Origin: Hedera helix
Lineage: Eukaryota; Streptophyta; Magnoliopsida; Apiales; Araliaceae
DNA: 64,000 nt
Direction of reading: 5' to 3'
Assembly (NCBI GenBank): GCA_947179155.2
Contig: OX359286.1
Span: 10,194,501 to 10,258,500 of the forward strand
The notes beneath the pieces are model-generated. The model did no database searches. It saw nothing but the letters and a program-made list of their open reading frames with translations, and had not been told where the DNA came from. Each line of letters opens with the position of its first letter. Position 1 is the stretch's first letter. This document shows, in pieces, positions 46,226 to 58,266 of this stretch. A program made the translations under genes and the position numbers.

Positions 46226-47786
46226 ATGAATTTCTAATTGTTTTATAATATTGATTTCAATCAAGTTAGTCTTTATTTAAACTTTTATTTCTATTTTACT
46301 TTTTACTTGGACTTTTAATTTTGTTCGCGGCATTTTCATGGTTCAGAATAAGAAATAAGAAGTCGAGCTGTTGACTATAAAACAAGCACTAACTGGGAGG
46401 CAACCCAGGTTTCTCTAATATTTTGTTTAGTTTTGTTTTTCATATTTAGTTTATATCTTAGCAAATTGTATGAATCAGTTGCGAAATGCGACAATTGACA
46501 AATTGGCCCTATTTTCAGGGAAGTCCCTTGCTTTTAATTATTTCATTGCTTATAGAGAGGACGTTGTCAATTCCAAGTTTAAGGGTATTCGATGTTTGTT
46601 TTGATATGGTTGATGTTAAGTTTTATTGTTTTTTCTTTAAGTTTTATTTAGAGTTTTGAATTTTGTGGGTATATTCTCTGTAAACCCTCGCGAGACAAAA
46701 CTCGTCCTCTTGGGCAACCTTGGGGTTTAACGGCTTGTTACACATGCTAAGTGCAACTGTGTTTCTGACAAAAATGGATTTGTTATAGTTATTTTTGTTT
46801 TGTTTTTGTGTGTTTTGTATTAAAGTCGTTGTAGTATAGGTTCGAGTCTCTTGTGCATTGGTTTGATGTGATTAAAACTATAATCGAGGATTGGGGTATT
46901 GATTGTTCTTATTATAACTCATACAAAATGAATTAATGTTGCTTCGTCTGTGTGCTTGATTTGATGTTAGTTTTTAAAATTTTTTTTATCCTTTTCTCTT
47001 TTGAGCACTTATCCATTTGTTCAAACCTATTAGGTGCTTAGTGATGGTTTATATGACTACATGTTTATGGAGGTAAGCTTTTACTTTAGAACTTGTTTAT
47101 ACATCATTCAAAGCTATTTTTCCATTTTTGATATGTTTATTAAGTGGTAGTATGAGATGGAGTATAAAATGCACTCACATATGTATTTATAAAAAAGAAA
47201 AAAAAAGAGAAAAGAAGAAAAAAAATACATATATATAAATAAAATATAATAAATTGCTTGACTAATCGATTTTTTTGGTCTTTGTTGCTCAAGTTAATAG
47301 GCTCTTAGGGGTGTCTTTACACCTAGTGCCCTAAAACCAACTGGTTTGGGAGTCATTAGCCAAACGCTCGTTACATGGGTAACTCTGTATAGCCTGATAG
47401 AAGGAGACATTGCACAAGTTAAGATTAAAATTTGAATTATCTGTTAAGACTAGTGTAGAGTGATATATTATGTATGCTTTTGAAGTTTTTGATTTCTTAC
47501 ATAAGGTAATTTGTTTACATAAGCTAATTTGGGCTTTAATTAGTTTGTTACAAATGATGCACACACATACACATGTGGATCATGAGTAATGTATGATTAA
47601 CATATAGGTTGAAATTCTAGACTTTGCGATATTTTAAAACTTCTTGTAATTATAATTTGAATAATCTTTGTGACCATTTTATTTTTCATATCGATTTATT
47701 GCTCAAGTTCGTGTTGTTTATTTTTGTTTGTATAGTTTGTCTTTGTTTTGCTTGAGGACAAACAAAGATTTAAGTTTGGAGGTATT
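46226..47786 (+). other. Non-coding interior and PPT of the Athila/Tat-like element
   Basis: No gag. It contains AACTGGGAGGCAACCCAGG (46391-46409), a block at 46655-46790 strongly similar to the reverse complement of 13195-13320, and one GAGATGGAG...GCACTCAC box at 47154-47178. GAGGACAAACAAAG followed by a TTTAAGTTTGGAGGTA PPT (47770-47786) directly precedes the 3' LTR. Confidence 0.75.
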
Positions 47787-49332
47787 TGATGACTAGTAAA
47801 TACTTATTTATTTAATACCTTTAAACTTGATGATATTGTGAATTCTTTAGCATTTTAGTTAGTTTTAAATGTTTTTCTGTTATTATTGTAAAATATGATG
47901 TAATGTTAGTTTTATGTGTGTTATTTGTATTTTAGGTAATTTATATTATACCTATATATTTAATTTATTGTAATATGATTTTTGTAAGAAAATATAACTG
48001 CAAGGGTATTTTGATAAATCTACACAGAGGCCACCGCCGCAGCGGTGCCCCTACTACCGCCGCAACAGTAGTACAATGCAGAATCCAACAACAGGTTTCA
48101 CCGCTGCGGCGCTCCATTCCACCGTCGCGGCACCCTAGAAAATTATACAGGACCGCCATAGCGCTCCCCTGCTACCGTCGTGGCGGTGGTACTGTTCATG
48201 GTCGACAGATTCAGCTTTTAAGTCCAGTTTTTAGCCCTAATTTATTTATCTTTCATTCCATTTTCGTTTGGGGCGAGAGAGAGAGGCTAGGGCTTGAGAG
48301 AAGATAAGAGAAGGTGGTTTTCCACCATGGGAAACGACCATACCTTTAATTCTTAATCCAAATCTCTCCATTTTTGGAATAAATGGATGAAGAAGATGAA
48401 AAGCAACCAAGGAATCCATTGATAGAGCCATGAATGGATAGAGCTTGGAGGTTGAGCTTAGATGATAACAAGTGTATCTTCTAACTCTTTATTTGTCTTT
48501 GTATTTCGTTGTATGGTAATTCTTATGGATTATGTAATGAATATTGGCTATTCTTCTTACATTAGAATCTAAGTATGCTTTTGAATACAAATAGTTATTT
48601 GAATTGAATCTCTCTCACTTAATTGGCACCATGGATTGGATTAACATGTTTAGTTTTTCATGAATTTATTGCTTGGCTTAATAATTAGTTTGGTCGCCTA
48701 TATGAAATTGACAAATGGATTGTAGTGTGTTTGACTCAAATGTGATAACATGTGATTGTGCTATTCTACAAGGTGGGAGTGCATAATTTGCATATAGGAT
48801 AGGAATATACATGTATGTCATGTTTAACCAGTTAAGAACCTGAGCTTCATAACCCTTGTTTATTGTAATTCTCATAGAAATATAGTGGATTATTTAGACT
48901 TGTGTATGCTTATATTGCTATCGATAGAGGCGCATAAGTACTATAGTGTTCTTGGTTGACCATTCGTTAGTTAAGGCCTTATGAGTGGTTATCATGTTTT
49001 GTGCTGATTGTTAATTATTTGGCTTTGTAATCATTTTGGTAACTTGTATGAAATCGGAAGAGGGAGTATTAGTTTTGGCCTGAATATGTTAGCACATGTT
49101 ATGTTATCTGGTCTTCAGATTGAATGCATAATTTGTACATAGGATAGACGTATATACCTACAGGTCGCGCGTTGCTAATATGAGAATCTGTGTTTAAAAA
49201 CTCTGCTTGTGTTAGTTCTCATAGTAATATAGTGAACTATCTTGCTTGGGTTATTCTTGTCTGAATTTTGTCGAATGGGATAGGTTTGGATGGGATACAC
49301 TTATTTGGCTATCAAAAGATGCCTATAAGTAC
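47787..49332 (+). repeat. 3' LTR of the Athila/Tat-like element, first part
   Basis: Starts TGATGACTAGTAAATAC after the PPT. A GC-rich block at 48018-48190 contains several imperfect copies of ACCGCCG/GCGGCGG-type sequence. It continues at 61292 after the nested element. Confidence 0.85.
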
Positions 49333-49700
49333 TGTCGACGCCGGGATTTTCGTCGTCTCGTTTTTTATTATTAAAATGTCCCTTTCCAATTTTAGCCTTT
49401 TGAATTAAATGTGATTTTGAAAAGGGTCGGCTTAATGTCGACGGGTTTTGAAAGATCGATTTTTTATGAGCCAATTGACCAGAGTCGCCAGTTGGTATAT
49501 TTGAAATGGATGTACCAACTCATCCGAGTTTGTTTTCGTAATCGCTGGCTCATATGTGACTCTGAGTTAATTGGTCCACAAACCGAGATTCATAGAGTTC
49601 GGGGGCTTGCTTAAGCGAGGGGAAGGTGTTAGGCACCCCCCGACTTCCGTGAAACACGGTTACCGCAATCTCGATGTTTTCCTATCCTTTTAAATCCTAA

Positions 49701-49738
<38 letters not shown>

Positions 49739-51379
49739 CTAAATGAGTGTTTATGGTGAGTTTTGCATCAAAGTTGCTTTGATTTTATATAGCAAAATGT
49801 GTTTTGTCGGGAAAACGTTTAGACGTCTTTTGACCCACATGACGAGGCTTTGTTTGTTAGAAGAAAGATTAATTTTAATTTCGAAAACGATGAGGCTTTT
49901 ATTAGATGTCTTTTTAGAAAACAATAGTTTTTTAAACTTTTGTCAAATAGGAATCGAGACTATACATTGCCTTCTAACAGTAAATATAAATAAAACGAGG
50001 GCAACTTCTAGAACTCTTTAACCCTATGCACAAAGTTTAATGAAAACATTTATTTATTTGCGAAATCGTTTTTTATGACCTTTTGGAACCAAATGAAGCC
50101 TTTTTGCCAAACATGGATTTAAGTTCGCCAAAACTCTTAATTTTAATCCTCGTGGATCTAATATCCTAATTTGTTTGATTTTATAAAAATCTTTATCATT
50201 TCATTCCAAAATCGTTTTCTCGTGTCAAAAGGGAAAACCAAGCATCAAAATAACGTTGCGGCTATTCACGGGCATGTAAGCCATCCGAATAACCCCAAAC
50301 GCCCACAATCGCACATTTCATTATTACGGGGCCTTAAACCCGATTTTCGATCCGACATCGCTTTAAGGCCCGAAAATTACATATTTACAATACAAATGCA
50401 TCGCCATCGCTACATGCGTAAATGCTAGAAATAAACTACAAGGATATCATCGGGAGGTTAGGAGGAGATTTCATCCGCAATAAATCCTCCCTAACCATCC
50501 CTAATCCATAGATCCAAACATATATCGACTACATCGGATCTAACTTCAACATATACAAAATCAAACTATATTAAATAGCAATGCACCAAATATTTTCGGA
50601 TCTAACAGTAGATCCACCCAACAAATGCACAAATATTATATATATAACAACTTAAACAATAAGATGAAATGAAAACTAGATCTGACTAGATTAAAACCGA
50701 CAACGCAATAAATTCAGATTTTCTCACGTTTCAAACGATGAAATGGAAGCCTTAACACTTGGAAATCAAAATAGGCTACAATATAAAGTGAAGATTGAAC
50801 AAAAGATGAAGAATCCTCCCTTTTTCTCTCAAACCCGTGGGTTTCTCTCTCTCCTTCTCGCCATTTTCTCTCTCTATTTTCTTTCTTTTTCTTCTCTTTT
50901 TTCAGCTCTCGGGTGGAAATGGCGATCTATAGCCATTTCCAGGCAGCCGCAGATCCATCTGCGGCTGGGCGGCACGCCGCTTCCTCGGCTGCCGTGTGCC
51001 GTCTCCTCGAGCCGTGCGAACCTCGAAAGTCGTTTGGCCGCAGATGCATCCGCGGCTGTCTGGCTTGCTTTTCTCGATTTTCGTGCCACGCGGTCTTAAT
51101 TCGCCAATTTCTGCGGTATTATTTTGGAAGGCTGTATTCCGAACATCGTAAGCGGAGTGGCCATCAGTCGTCTTTTGTGGTCGGCTCAGGTTTTTCTGGA
51201 TCAACTGTTCGCCTTGCCTCAAGTGACCGGATGTTCGTTGTCCGTTGTGGCGGCTTTGACCGTAAATCGCTGGGGTGGCTTGATGTTGGGGTCCACCTTC
51301 CTTTTCGCTCGTCGGGTCAAATGACGATTCTGCCCTCCTGTCAGGGTTAGTGCAAAAGTGCAAAATTTGGGTGTCTACA
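49333..51379 (-). repeat. 3' LTR (2047 bp) of the Ogre-like element
   Basis: Contains (GT)n at 49704-49737, a GC-rich hairpin CAGCCGCAGAT/ATCTGCGGCTG at 50944-50967 and a second copy of its core near 51040-51060. It lacks the 275-bp segment present in the partner LTR. Confidence 0.92.
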
Positions 51380-51393
51380 GCTGCCCCTCTTTA
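51380..51393 (-). other. Polypurine tract of the Ogre-like element
   Basis: Minus strand reads AAAGAGGGGCAGC directly before the LTR start TGTAGACACCC. Confidence 0.8.
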
Positions 51394-51989
51394 TCATGTT
51401 TATGTAATGTCATATGAAATGAACATGATAAAGAAGTAGGCACCCAATGCATGATGATGGCAGCACATATTTTAATGATGCAACATATATATCATTGATG
51501 CAACATATACAGGTTAATGATGCAACACTAATATTACCGGTTACTGCCTCAAATGGACTCGCATCGCATATTCGCCAAAACTATTTTTCTCTTGCTTAAC
51601 GCATATTGCATATTTAAATATCAAATCGCTTATCATACTAAATCAAAATCGCATTACATCGCATATGAAATCACATATCGCACTGCTTCTCATATGATGT
51701 ATCGCATATCGCATCGCATCGCACATCGCATCGCATCGCATCGCTCGTCGCATCGCATCGCACATCGCATCGCATCGCACATCGCATAGCATCGCATTGC
51801 ACATTGCATCGCATCGCACATCGCATAGCATCGCATCGCACATCGCATCGCATCGCATTGTTTTGGTCATCGTCGGATCTTTCCCCAACGGTTACCGCAT
51901 TGTCATCGTCGGATCTTTTGCCAACGGGTCGTATCGTCATCGTCGGATCCTTTGCCAACGGATCGTATGGGTTTAGTCTCTAACAAGTT
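51394..51989 (-). repeat. Short-period arrays next to the PPT
   Basis: 51465-51535 has three spaced repeats of TGATGCAACATAT type. 51705-51860 is an array of GCATC/GCACATC pentamers. 51865-51970 has three copies of CATCGTCGGATC-T-TTGCCAACGG. All are local tandem growth, non-coding. Confidence 0.85.
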
Positions 51990-53590
51990 ATCTTGTAATT
52001 GCCGGGTCTCGTCTCCGACGGGTCATTTTTTGTGACGGTCAGGTATCGTTTCTGACGGGTCGTTTTTGAATTGGTCAGGTATCATTTCTGACTGGTCGTT
52101 TTTGAAATGGTCAGGTCTCGTATCTGACGGGTCGTTTTGAATTGGTCAGGTCTCGTATGTGACGGGTCGTTTTGAATTGGTCAGGTCTCGTATCTGACGG
52201 GTCGTTTTGAATTGGTCAGGTCTCGTATCTGACGGGTCGTTTTTTCAATTGGTCAGGTATCGTATCTGACGGGTCGTTTTTTCAATTGGTCAGGTATCGT
52301 ATCTGACGGGTCGTTTTTTCAATTGGTCAGGTATCGTATCTGACGGGTCGTTTTTCAATTGGTCAGGTATCGTATCTGACGGGTCGTTTGAATTGGTCAG
52401 GTATCATTTCTGACGGGTCGTTTTTTCAATTGGTCAGGTATCGTATCTGACGGGTCGTTTTTTCAATTGGTCAGGTATCGTATCTGACGGGTCACTGACG
52501 GGTCATTTTTCAATTGGTCAGGTATCGTATCTGACGGGTCGTTTTTTCAATTGGTCAGGTATCGTATCTGACGGGTCGTTTTTCAATTGGTCAGGTATCG
52601 TATCTGACGGGTCGTTTTTTCAATTGGTCAGGTATCGTATCTGACGGGTCATTTTTCAATTGGTCAGGTATCGTATCTGACGGGTCGTTTTTCAATTGGT
52701 CAGGTATCGTATCTGACGGGTCATTTTTTCAATTGGTCAGGTATCGTATCTGACGGGTCGTTTTTCAATTGGTCAGGTATCGTATCTGACGGGTCGTTTG
52801 AATTGGTCAGGTCTCGTATCTGACTGGTCGTTTTTGAAATGGTCAGGTCTCGTATCTGACGGGTAGTTTTGAATTGGTCAGGTCTCGTATCTGACGGGTC
52901 GTTTTGAATTGGTCAGGTCTCGTATCTGACGGGTCATTTTGGACGGTCAGGGTTTTCACTGACGGGTCATGTTTGGACGGTCAGGGGTTTTCACTGACGG
53001 GTCATTTTGGACGGTCAGGTATTATTTCTGACGGGTCATGTTTGGACGGTCAGGGGTTTTCACTGACGGGTCATGTTTGGACGGTCAGTTCCTTTGACTG
53101 ACGGGTCATGTTTGGACGGTCAGTTTCCTTTGACTGACGGGTCATTTTGGACGGTCAGTTCTTTTGACTGACGGGTCATTTTTGAGTTGGTCAGTATCTT
53201 TTGACTGACGGGTCATGTTTGGACGGTCAGTATCTTTTGACTGACGGGTCATGTTGGACGGTCAGTATCTTTTGACTGACGGGTCATGTTTGGACGGTCA
53301 GCTTCCTTTCACTGACGGGTCATGTTTGGACGGTCAGTTTTCGTATCTGACTGGTCATGTTTGAACGGTCAGTTTTTGTATCTGACTGGTCATTTTTGGT
53401 TCGGTCAGGTATCGTATCTGACTGGTCGTTTTTGGTTTGGTCAGGTATCGTATCTGACTGGTCGTTTTTTTTTTGGTTTGGTCAGGTATCGTATCTGACT
53501 GGTCGTTTTTGGTTTGGTCAAGTTTTCACTGACTGGTCGTGTTTGGTTTGGTCAAGTTTTCACTGACGGGTCATTTTTGTAATTGCCGGG
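51990..53590 (-). repeat. Minisatellite of ~36-bp units
   Basis: Roughly forty units of the form GGTCAG - 9 to 12 nt - CTGAC(G/T)GGTC - T-rich spacer. The loop and spacer vary from block to block (GTATCGTAT, GGTTTTCA, TTCCTTTGA), while the GTCAG and CTGAC arms are almost constant. Ogre-type elements are known to carry variable tandem repeats in their 3' UTR. Confidence 0.95.
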
Positions 53591-55330
53591 TCTCATCTCC
53601 GGAATCACTATGTACTATCCTAAATGGACTCGCATCGTATTGTACATCATAAAAATGCAATAATTCTAGAGGAAATTTAAAAGGAAAGCGTACCTGATTA
53701 GTTTGTGGGGCCTCCCTGGGATTCGTCCTCGTAAATCGCTTTTGCCAGCCACTTCTTTTTGTTTGACTTGTCATTCTTGGGGTTCGTCCTTGTAAATCTC
53801 TCTTGACAGCCGTTGCCTTTAACCTATCATCCTTGTTGATTAGCTGAAGGTGCTTCAGACAGTCGTTTTGCAATTCCTTTATGTTCTATAGATTCTGGGC
53901 GCATTGGAACGTGCAAGTTTCCCGCTGCCATGTCCCTCCGATGAATGGCACCGGTATTCGTGTCGCCGACAGTCTCGTACCTGTGATTTTTCTTTCATGT
54001 ATAGTTTATTTTGATATATACATGGATGCGCAGATGTTATGCATGGATCAATAGATATGCTTGGAAGGAAATGACCCCTGTTTAGTCAAATGATACAATT
54101 TTTCCCGTGTCGTTCTTTTTGACCACTCAGTTGTGTCATTCCTTATTTGGGGGGACAGTTTTTTTGGACTTCAAGGTTGGTCCGTTGAATCGCATGCCCC
54201 TGATCGTTTTTCTGTTGGAGAATTGTATTTGTCGTTTTCGAATGCCCAATTGACTTATCCCGGGCTCCTCATCCTGCTGGTTCTCAAATCGTCATGTCTT
54301 TGAATTTGGGACGCTGGGACTTCCTCTTATGCCAAGACTCTTGGTTGATATCTAGGTGATCCTCTTGTCATTTGATCGTATGCATTGATAGCACTTGACT
54401 CTCATCCGATTGGGGCAGTTCATTTGGCTTTTTGCTATGATCGATGACCATGTTGCCCTTCCTCGTCTTTTAATCGATCAGTCCTAACGTCCGAGATTAT
54501 ATCGCTCTTGTATATGCTCGCTTGAATATCGAGGTAATGTCAGCGTGCATCAGACTGAGTTCCTCAAAATCCATTGATGGTCGTGGAGGAAGGTTCGTTG
54601 ATGAGGAGTCTGATATAGACCTGTGCCCCTTTCATTTCCATGATCTTTAAGATGCCCCAGCCTTTACTCATGTTTTTGTCGAGGATTCGTTTGGGAAGTC
54701 ATTTCGTTTGTCATGCCGAGTTACGCACACCGATTCATATCCTGCACAAGTAACAAACGCTAAATGCTCGACCGTTCGGGTCGGCGGGGTTAACTCCGAT
54801 ATTACTAAACATCTCAACAGTAGAGCACAAAAATGGAATGCTCGTGATTATGCAATTTAGCTCATGTCTATGATGTTTTCGTCTTATCGTAAAAACTTAG
54901 CATCTAGATGGATCTCTTTTTTCGTGAATCGTGAGTGGATTAACTTGACATTGAATGAATTGTGAATGTGTTAAGTCACTCTTGATTTCATTTTTTTTTC
55001 TTCTCTTTTTTCTCTATTTTTTTTTTTTTTTTTTTTTCATTTGACGAGTTATGAAATCGTAATAAAACTTTTAAGCATTCATGGTCAATATACGTGAGTA
55101 TGATTAAATTCAAAAACTACCTTCCTTTATCAAAGGTATTCCGTCTTCATTCTTGATATCGTTCTTCGCAGGATTTACGTCATATGGCAAGTGCACTGTA
55201 CGATGCATCCTTCATTTAGGGGCCTCTTTTCCGTGACTTTAGATGAGCTTCCTTCTTTTCTCTGGTCGAATTTTTTTTTTTTTTTTTTTTTATTTTTTTT
55301 TTTTTCCAACTCTGCATTTCCCTTTTCGCG
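53591..55330 (-). other. 3' region of the Ogre-like element, no recognisable coding
   Basis: Short frames only, no domain motif on either strand. Homopolymer T runs at 55016-55037 and 55269-55304. Confidence 0.5.
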
Positions 55331-55850
55331 TCCACTTAACTTGTCTCGTTTTCTTAGGCTATTCAGAGTTACCCATTTAACGAGCTTTGGATCAATGACT
55401 CCCAAACCAGGCGGCTTTAGGGCATTAGGTGTAAAGACACCCCTTCGGGTTTACTTGCTCGAATAACAGAGGCCACGCTTCGATACAAGTTAGGTGGTTT
55501 ACCACATTCATTCCTCGTCTGACTCTGCGCAAGATTCGTTTTCTTAGGCTTGAGTTACCCATGTAGCGAGCGTTGGGCCGGTGACTCCCAAATCGGACGA
55601 CTTTAGGGCACCAGGGGTAGAGACACCTTTCAGGCTTAATTACTCGAATAACCCATGCCACGATTCGAATCTGCTCAGGTCTCTGCAGTCATAATGCTCG
55701 TTTTCTTAGGCACTGAATTACCCATGTAACGAGCGTTGGGCCGGCGACTCCCAAATCAGACGACTTTAAGGCGCCAGGCGTAAAGACACCCCTCAGGCTT
55801 AATTGCTCGAATAATTCAGGCCACGATTCGAGGCATTTGATTCACTTTTA
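55331..55850 (-). repeat. Three tandem copies of a 160-190 bp unit
   Basis: Copies start at about 55346, 55536 and 55698, each with cgttttcttagg, acccat-t-acgagc, gactcccaaa, ggc..taaagacacc and gctcgaataa. They are moderately diverged from one another. Confidence 0.85.
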
Positions 55851-57316
55851 TTTACCCTCCAATTCTGCATCAACTGTCATCTTATCGTCATAGTTTTATA
55901 CCCCACATCTGAAAATTGGCGCAAACGCAAAGTGCAGACTTGCCTATGAGGTGGATTCTGCTTCGAACGATACTTCGAAATCAGGTATTTGTTGAACAAT
56001 TTTAATCATTTAATCATACTCATGAGTCTGCCCCACGGATGTTTGTCAGAATTAATTCGATTCCTATCAAGTCAAATAAAAATTTCTCTTTTCCAAAATT
56101 AATGTTAAAGTTAAACTATGTACAATCTTGATATATGTACAGGGAGACAGGAAAGAAATAAATAGATGAAATGAGTTGTATCTTACCTGTGGGTCCTCGT
56201 ATTCTAAAAGAGCTCTGACTGAAAAGGACCAATTGATAGTACATCTCTGATGATGTTATTGTACGCTGACGAGATCGTATCATAGATGTTGAATTGTGCA
56301 CTACCTTTCCACGGATGGCTGATGAATGCCCCAGTGTCGAGTCGCCATCGATTTCAAAATTGCCCCAGTCTTGATTGTCGTCAAGGTCATTCATTCGTGG
56401 TGTCTTTGACAGGTGGGCTGATGAGATGCTGGGAACCCAAGAATCCTTTGCTTTTGATTAGGTTGGAAGTGTACTCCGATGGTTTGACAGGAGAACAGGT
56501 CGCCTGAGTCATTGATCGTTTAATTGTAAAACTATCGAAGGGACCTATAGATTTTGCAAGGATTAGACCGCGCCAAAGTGGCTGCCTACGTACTCCTATA
56601 GGAAGAGGAGATCAGGTCTTACGTAGTTCAGGCTCTCAATAGCACACAAGATTGCTTTTTTGCATTTTTTTTTTTTTTTTGAACTCGCCAATCCATTTGT
56701 CGATGGTCATGCCTCCTTCGATAGAGGTCACTCCCATGTTTGAGAATATCTTCAATGATTGTCATAACTTGATCACCACTCAGTTTGTCGCAATTCTCTG
56801 GGATGTTCATGCTAGTCCCGTCGATGGAAGGAGTAAGTACTTGATTCTTTGACTGAGATGCCCTCCTCCAACTTTCTCGCAACCTCTGCTTTTCTGTGTC
56901 CCATTTTCTTGAGGAACTCGATTGCCTTTTCTTCTCATGAGGCATTTTCAACATTTTAATCGCTCGCTTTGGGAGGCAAATAGTGTGGTTATTTGGCGGG
57001 ACTGACCCACCTTCTGAGATACATTTTGATCCCTTCCCTTATTTCCAGGGAATAACTTTCAAGTTCACAACAGGGCATTAAGGCTCGGATACTGCTATTT
57101 TCGTCGGGACACCTCTCGTTTCTTTTTCCACTCCTTGGATTATGAGGGATCAGCCTCGTATCTCGTTGCGGTTGGTGACCATATCCATCACTTCATCTGA
57201 ATCTTCCCTCTTTGTTGGGTATGTTAGATTCTTCATTTATATGCTGCTTTTACCCATCGTGGTGATCTCAATGTTGCTTGCCATTTTTAGCTCTTCCCTT
57301 CCGATGGAATTTTGGA
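55851..57316 (-). other. Decayed region downstream of the reduced gag
   Basis: On minus, open stretches such as 56954-56628 (basic, Arg/Lys/Ser-rich, with MTIIEDILKHGSDLYRRRHD) and 56394-56116 look like leftovers of the gag-to-protease linker. They hold no catalytic motif, and I cannot assign a function. Confidence 0.4.
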
Positions 57317-57830
57317 TTACATGTCGTAATGCCCCACATTCTTTCGTGTCATGCCCTGGTGAATTGGAGTGCATCTTTGTGCAGGATCGTATCTTTTAGA
57401 CTTGGGGTCTGTAGGAGGCAGCAACTCCCTAATCTTTCCTCGGCTGATCAGAAGATACCGTATTTCTGCCTTTGATTTGCTTAAAGGGGTGAACTTTCGA
57501 TCTCTCATAGATATTGCTCGACCCTCCCTTTTAGGGTTCACATTTTTTCCAAGCGAATTCAAAGCTCCCCTAGAGGGATTGTCTCGTAACTTCATCACTT
57601 CGTTTTCCCTGCCCTTTCGATCTGCCTTGATCTTTTCCGGTCAGATGGATTTCCTAGAAGAGATCTCGTTCTCCCCCTATGATGATGACTCAGGCGGAGC
57701 ATTGGGTTGCGGTCCCGGATTCAGCTTGCACCGTTGCTTCAATAACATGGTCATTTTAGTTAGGCCTCTTGCAATTTTCAAATTCTTCCTGATAAATGGG
57801 AACCAAATCCGGAGTGGGATTCTCAGCCAT
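57310..57830 (-). pseudogene. gag: Reduced Ogre/Tat gag, stops and internal deletion
   Basis: Minus-strand ATG at 57830 begins MAENPTPDLVPIYQEEFEN, followed by two stops. After a frame change the C-terminal gag motif appears: RKFTPLSKSKAEIRYLL, then RYDPAQRC and a degenerate C-X-H-GH-like knuckle (CTPIHQGMTRKNVGH). Normal Tat gag has a long capsid domain between these parts; here only ~60-90 codons remain, so the capsid core is missing. The layout mirrors the reduced gag of the other non-autonomous Tat-type element in this window. Confidence 0.65.
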
Positions 57831-58223
57831 TCTGTTCGGTGAAGTTCAGATTCGTTTAGATCGTAGGCAGGCTTAGAGAATAATCTGCAAACAAAACAAT
57901 TTGAATTTTAGTTTTGAGAAATGGAAGAAACAGATGCATGCAAAAGCGATATTTCCATGTTATGAGTACTTTAATATTTTCCCTGCAAAACAGTGTTAAC
58001 ACTTTTTTTTTATTTTTTATTTTTTATTTTTATTTTTATATTTTTTTTTATGAAACCGTACGCGACTCGGGGAGCAACCTACAAACAAAACAATCGAAGT
58101 TAAATTTTGGGACATAGAAAAACAGAGGCATGCTAAAGCAATATTTTCATGTTTTATGAGTTTTTGATCTTTCCCTGCAAAACAGTGTTAGCAGTTTTTT
58201 TTTTTTTTTTTTTTTATTTATTT

Positions 58224-58266
<43 letters not shown>

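Noticed and set aside
50743..51363. Several overlapping frames of 118-153 aa, repeated at 60353-61270
   Set aside because: They lie in the LTR of the Ogre-like element on both strands over the GC hairpins; no consistent codon pattern or family match.
51643..51958. Cys/Asp/Ala/Met-repeat and Tyr/Ser/His-repeat proteins
   Set aside because: These are readings of the GCATC pentamer array in different frames, not genes.
52904..53566. Repetitive Gly/Ser/Trp-containing frames
   Set aside because: Translations of the ~36-bp minisatellite; unit length variation breaks the frame and no start context or domain exists.
51990..53590. CRISPR-like regular spacing of repeats
   Set aside because: Units are contiguous tandem repeats with drifting middles in a plant retroelement, not repeat-unique spacer arrays.
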